A DNA stretch of 59,514 bases from CAZDYP01 sp964509505 (GTDB taxonomy: Bacteria > Chloroflexota > Anaerolineae > JACRMK01), in contig CAZDYP010000007.1 in the NCBI GenBank assembly GCA_964509505.1, positions 1 to 59,514 of the forward strand. The letters run 5' to 3'. Shown piece by piece: positions 56,805 through 59,514 of the stretch. The notes beneath the pieces were generated by a model that worked only from the letters and a program-made list of their open reading frames with translations, ran no database searches and was not told the DNA's origin. Position 1 is the first letter of the stretch; each line of letters starts with the position of its first letter. Made by a program: the position numbers and the translations under genes.

Positions 56805-58523
56805 TTACTTCGTCGCCGAGGGATTGATCCAAATGGTTTCCCAGCTGGCGGCGGGGCCTACTCTGCTCTTCGGATTCAAATTCAGAATGCGTTTGTTATA
56901 GACGACAAGGTTCTCGTTAGTCCAGAGGAAGACATACGGCTGATCTTCCGCGAGAATCTGCTGAATCTTCGCATACACTTTCTTGCGATCTTCGAGTTTG
57001 CACCCAGGCACATTAGCCGCTTCGTTGTACAGCTTGTCAATCTCTGGATTATTGTAGCCCGTCGCGTTCTGTCCGCCATCCGACTTCCAGATGTTGCCAA
57101 AGCCGTTCGGCTCGATGCCCGCCGACCAACCGATGATGTACATGTCGAGGTCACGCGTCGTGTTCACGCGATTAAGGTAGGCATTCCATTCTTCGGAGAT
57201 GACTTCGGCTTGAATGCCGACTTCCTTCAGGAATTGCTGCGAGATAATGGCGATCTTCTCGCGCTCGTTGTTGCCTGCGTTGTAGAACAGGCGAACCTTG
57301 AACGGCTTGCCGTCCTTTTGCAAGATGCCGTCCGCGCCGGGCGTCCAACCTGCATCCTTCAACAACTGTTTGGCTTTCGCGGGATCGTAGGGCCACTTGG
57401 GGAGGTCGTCGGTGTACGCCCATGAGGATGAAGCATAAGTCGAGTATTGTGGCTTGGCGTAACCGAGGCGAATTGTCTTGATCATCTCGTCGCGATTGAG
57501 CGCAGAGGTGATGGCTTGGCGCACGCGCTTGTCTTGCAAGATGGGTTGTCGCACGTTGAAGCCAATATAGACCCACGAAGCAGACGCCGAGTAGTAGCGG
57601 AACGCTTGCGCGAATGGCAGCTTGCTCACTTCGTCGAAGTCAATCGCGTTCGGTCCGACCACATCCACTTCTTGCGTCTTGAACATCTGTGTGGCCACGG
57701 TGTTGTCCTTCACGATACGCACTGTGTCTGCGTTGACGTAAGCCTCGCCGCGCGGGAAGCCCGGATTCGGCGGTGAGAAGGTCGCGTGATCGTCCTTCAT
57801 CCATTCCTTGAAGAAATACAAGCCGCTGACGACCGTGGGCTTCTTGTCGTAGTCGTTCTGATTGATGTCGAGTTTCTCGTAGATATGCTTGGGTAATGGG
57901 CCGGGCATACCGCTGTCGTTGATGGCGGGGCAGAAGCCGGGCGTCTTGAGCGTATAGACGACGGTGTAATCGTCGGGCGCGCTCACATCGGTAAACGCAT
58001 TTTGTTTCAGTTGGCGGTAAGGATACTTCACAGCCGTGTCCATCATCTTCTGCCATGTGAAGATGATGTCTTTGCTGGTGATGGGCGTGCCATCGCTCCA
58101 CTTCAAATTTTTCTTGAGCTTCCACGTCAAGGTCTTGCCATCGGCGGATAGCTCGGGCTTGCCATCGTATAGTACGCCTTCGAAGTCGAGCGTTTCAGGA
58201 TTGTAGCGCCACAGACCTGCGTAGAGATTGCCTTGATAGCCACTAGATGAGGTATCTTGTGTGATAAGTGGTTGGAGCGAGACCGCTTCTCCAAAGCTCG
58301 CTTCGGTGAACGTACCGCCTTTGGTAGGCTTAGGCGCGGCGGGCGCAGTCGTCGGCGCGGGAATTTGTGCTGCTGGGGCAGCCGTCGGAGCCACCGCTGG
58401 GGATGTGGCGATGGCAGGCGCGGGCGCTGAGGTCGCTGCTGCAGGCGGCTGCGTCTGGGCGGGACCACACGCGATGGCGATTAACGCCAGCGTTAGTAAC
58501 AACCCAATGGTTGTGCGCTTCAT
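56805..58523 (-). CDS. oppA: ABC transporter substrate-binding lipoprotein, OppA/DppA type
   Basis: The protein has 572 residues. The signal peptide ends in a lipobox (LALIAIAC). A Pro/Ala-rich linker of about 45 residues follows, then a SBP_bac_5 domain (NPETLDFEGVLYDGKPELSA, LKKNLKWSDGTPITSKDIIFTW, NPGFPRGEAYVNADTVRIVK). It captures peptides or similar solutes for OppBC. GGAGGAG precedes the ATG. The 5' leader contains a MITE-like element and a hairpin. Confidence 0.94.
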   Translation of the reverse strand: MKRTTIGLLLTLALIAIACGPAQTQPPAAATSAPAPAIATSPAVAPTAAPAAQIPAPTTAPAAPKPTKGGTFTEASFGEAVSLQPLITQDTSSSGYQGNLYAGLWRYNPETLDFEGVLYDGKPELSADGKTLTWKLKKNLKWSDGTPITSKDIIFTWQKMMDTAVKYPYRQLKQNAFTDVSAPDDYTVVYTLKTPGFCPAINDSGMPGPLPKHIYEKLDINQNDYDKKPTVVSGLYFFKEWMKDDHATFSPPNPGFPRGEAYVNADTVRIVKDNTVATQMFKTQEVDVVGPNAIDFDEVSKLPFAQAFRYYSASASWVYIGFNVRQPILQDKRVRQAITSALNRDEMIKTIRLGYAKPQYSTYASSSWAYTDDLPKWPYDPAKAKQLLKDAGWTPGADGILQKDGKPFKVRLFYNAGNNEREKIAIISQQFLKEVGIQAEVISEEWNAYLNRVNTTRDLDMYIIGWSAGIEPNGFGNIWKSDGGQNATGYNNPEIDKLYNEAANVPGCKLEDRKKVYAKIQQILAEDQPYVFLWTNENLVVYNKRILNLNPKSRVGPAASWETIWINPSATK

Positions 58524-58537
58524 AAGTTCTCCTCCTC

Positions 58538-58642
58538 ACTCACGTTACGGGGTTATTGCAGCGAAGGCAGCAATCTCCATAGCGCGTGAGGGAGATTGCT
58601 TCGCACACCGCGCTCGCAATGACAGCGTTGCGTAACGTGAGT
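58538..58642. mobile_element. MITE-like element in the oppA leader, CATTGCGAGCG type
   Basis: The 12-bp ends ACTCACGTTACG and CGTAACGTGAGT enclose 81 bp. The inner sequence has GCAGCAATCTCC / GGAGATTGC arms and a GCTCGCAATGACAG stretch, a well-known style of interspersed repeat in bacteria. It has no coding capacity. It sits 15 bp upstream of the oppA ATG, in the 359-bp gap 58524-58882. Confidence 0.65.
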
Positions 58643-58727
58643 TCCTAAAATGATGTGAACAAATCGGATTCGAGTTTGCAAGCCAGAAGGTGGGGTTGTG
58701 AATGTTTTACCTCCTTTGGATACAAGA

Positions 58728-58767
58728 AAACCTCTGGTGTGTGGTGTCATTAACAACGCAGAGGTTT
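58728..58767 (-). promoter_or_regulatory. Hairpin in the oppA upstream region
   Basis: AAACCTCTG and CAGAGGTTT enclose 22 bases. On the minus strand a consensus AAAGGAGGT follows 11 nt later but has no ATG, GTG or TTG at proper distance. It could be a regulatory leader element or the remains of a gene start. Confidence 0.35.
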
Positions 58768-58836
58768 CGTCTTGGAATGTGTGAGGTTTGGTGGGCGGCA
58801 TTCTAGCAAAAGTTTATGCGGGCGTCAATAGACTTT

Positions 58837-58870
58837 AGACCTGACAGGTTTCCAAAAACCTGTCAGGTCT
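58837..58870 (-). terminator. Palindrome AGACCTGACAGGTTT, after the partial lipoprotein gene
   Basis: AGACCTGACAGGTTT and AAACCTGTCAGGTCT surround CCAA. It lies 12 bp past the stop of the minus-strand gene at 58883, so it may end that transcript. It is the same family as 56763-56795. Confidence 0.7.
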
Positions 58871-58882
58871 TTGACTGGTTAG

Positions 58883-59514
58883 CTATGGCGTATATGTCAG
58901 CAACTCGCTAATGGCTGTGACGCCCGGCAAGTACGTCGCCGATTTCACGATGCCGCTGCCGCTCGCGTGCCACGACGACGTTTTGAAAGTTTGATCTAAT
59001 GGTGTGGGCAAATCGCGCGAAGTCAACTTCAACATGAATGTGCTATCCACGCGAAATGTATCATAAAGCGTGGTGCTGGCAGGCACGGTCACTTTTTCTT
59101 GCGCCGCGATGGTGTTGTCCACATCCACCCGCCCTACCACCTCAATCCATTTAGTCTCGGCAGTCAGCGCTTGCCCTTTTACCTCGAAGCCATACGACCA
59201 TTGCGCGCCGACTTTCCATTGCGCAGCAGGCGGCAATGCGACGCCCTTTGCGTTGCTGAATGCGAGCTTGATGCCAGGCGCATTCGTCAATGTGCCGATT
59301 TGCTGCATGATCAAACCATCGGCGCTGCATGTCCATGGCGATTCCGTTTTTTGCTCAGGAAACTCCAACACCGTCACGAATGCTTTATCAGTGATGGCTG
59401 TGCGCGATTCGGTGAACGTCGTTGGTGGTTGACCCGCGACAGTGGTGCGATAGCGCCACTTGCTTGTGGCTTTCACAGGGTAGTAAGGATGATCGCACAG
59501 GTTGCCACTGCTCG
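58883..59514 (-). CDS. Probable secreted/lipoprotein of unknown function, 5' end outside window
   Basis: At least 210 residues are visible and the frame is open to the window edge, reading LCDHPYYPVKATSKWRYRTT near its start. An xxPYYP-x-x-x-x-x-W-x-Y-R beginning is common in extracytoplasmic beta-rich proteins with a preceding lipoprotein Cys, which may be the visible C. The rest is beta-rich (QWKVGAQWSYGFEV, TKWIEVVGRVDV, YDTFRVDSTFMLKL). The GTG at 59476 is internal and not a likely start. I cannot assign a family. Confidence 0.7.
   Translation of the reverse strand, partial: SSGNLCDHPYYPVKATSKWRYRTTVAGQPPTTFTESRTAITDKAFVTVLEFPEQKTESPWTCSADGLIMQQIGTLTNAPGIKLAFSNAKGVALPPAAQWKVGAQWSYGFEVKGQALTAETKWIEVVGRVDVDNTIAAQEKVTVPASTTLYDTFRVDSTFMLKLTSRDLPTPLDQTFKTSSWHASGSGIVKSATYLPGVTAISELLTYTP

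Noticed and set aside
58553..58801. 82-residue minus-strand frame upstream of oppA
   Set aside because: It reads through the MITE-like element and a hairpin. The AAAGGAGGT site does not precede its start codon.
338..59514. tRNA or rRNA genes
   Set aside because: I looked for T-arm (GGTTCGAATCC-like) and rRNA signatures and saw none. A tRNA scan would be needed to exclude them fully.

Overview
The window looks like one scaffold piece of a moderately GC-rich bacterium, most likely a member of the Chloroflexota (Anaerolineae-like). This is an inference. It rests on a type III-D CRISPR locus of the Roseiflexus kind, Pro/Thr-rich lipoproteins, a TIGR00300-family enzyme, a many-GAF diguanylate cyclase and very repeat-rich intergenic spacers. 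Two 100-N runs (45493-45592 and 47306-47405) mark assembly gaps.

Layout. 1-337: a CRISPR array that runs off the left edge, read on the minus strand, with a leader at 338-723. 724-14722: a minus-strand type III-D CRISPR-Cas operon. In transcription order it holds a CARF-HTH regulator, HD-less Cas10, Cas7, Csx10 (Cas5), two tandem Cas11/Csm2-like small subunits, a HEPN-motif protein, two more Cas7s, Csx19, a fourth Cas7-like RAMP, the Can2/Card1 cyclic-oligoadenylate nuclease, Csx15, Cas6, Cas1 and Cas2. Many of these genes overlap by 4 nt (ATGA or GTGA). 14989-16356: a secreted HExxH/TPR lipoprotein. 16461-21404: two FabH paralogues, FabF and a TPR protein. 22209-35823: an energy block with nuoL-nuoM-nuoN followed by the F0F1 ATP synthase genes in the order atpI-B-E-F-H-A-G-D-C. 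35949-39155: mreB, rex and obgE. 39175-44280: an 8-GAF GGDEF protein. 44367-52020 (minus strand): glycosyltransferase, hpt, tilS, MBL hydrolase, geranylgeranyl-reductase-like flavoprotein and a TIGR00300 protein. 52084-52270 (minus strand): a 6S RNA gene with its own promoter and terminator. 52409-54679: a cNMP-binding/DUF1003 protein and a patatin. 54816-58523 (minus strand): oppC, oppB and oppA. 58883 to the end: a partial lipoprotein.

How the CRISPR genes fit together. Cas10 has GGDD but no HD domain, so it should make cyclic oligoadenylate rather than cut DNA itself. The likely second-messenger readers are Can2/Card1 (nuclease), Csx15 (cOA binding or turnover) and the CARF-LuxR-type HTH protein (transcription). 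The most unusual pieces are the HEPN-motif protein inside the effector-complex genes, the duplicated small subunit, and a candidate leader peptide plus operator around the CARF-HTH gene. Together these suggest a self-regulated signalling circuit.

A second theme is the intergenic DNA. Almost every spacer is built from a short 7-9 base word, repeated with variation and then repeated as its reverse complement. Some of these arrays supply stop codons, supply start codons without a visible Shine-Dalgarno site (nuoN, obgE), or sit in frame inside genes (cas1, the glycosyltransferase).
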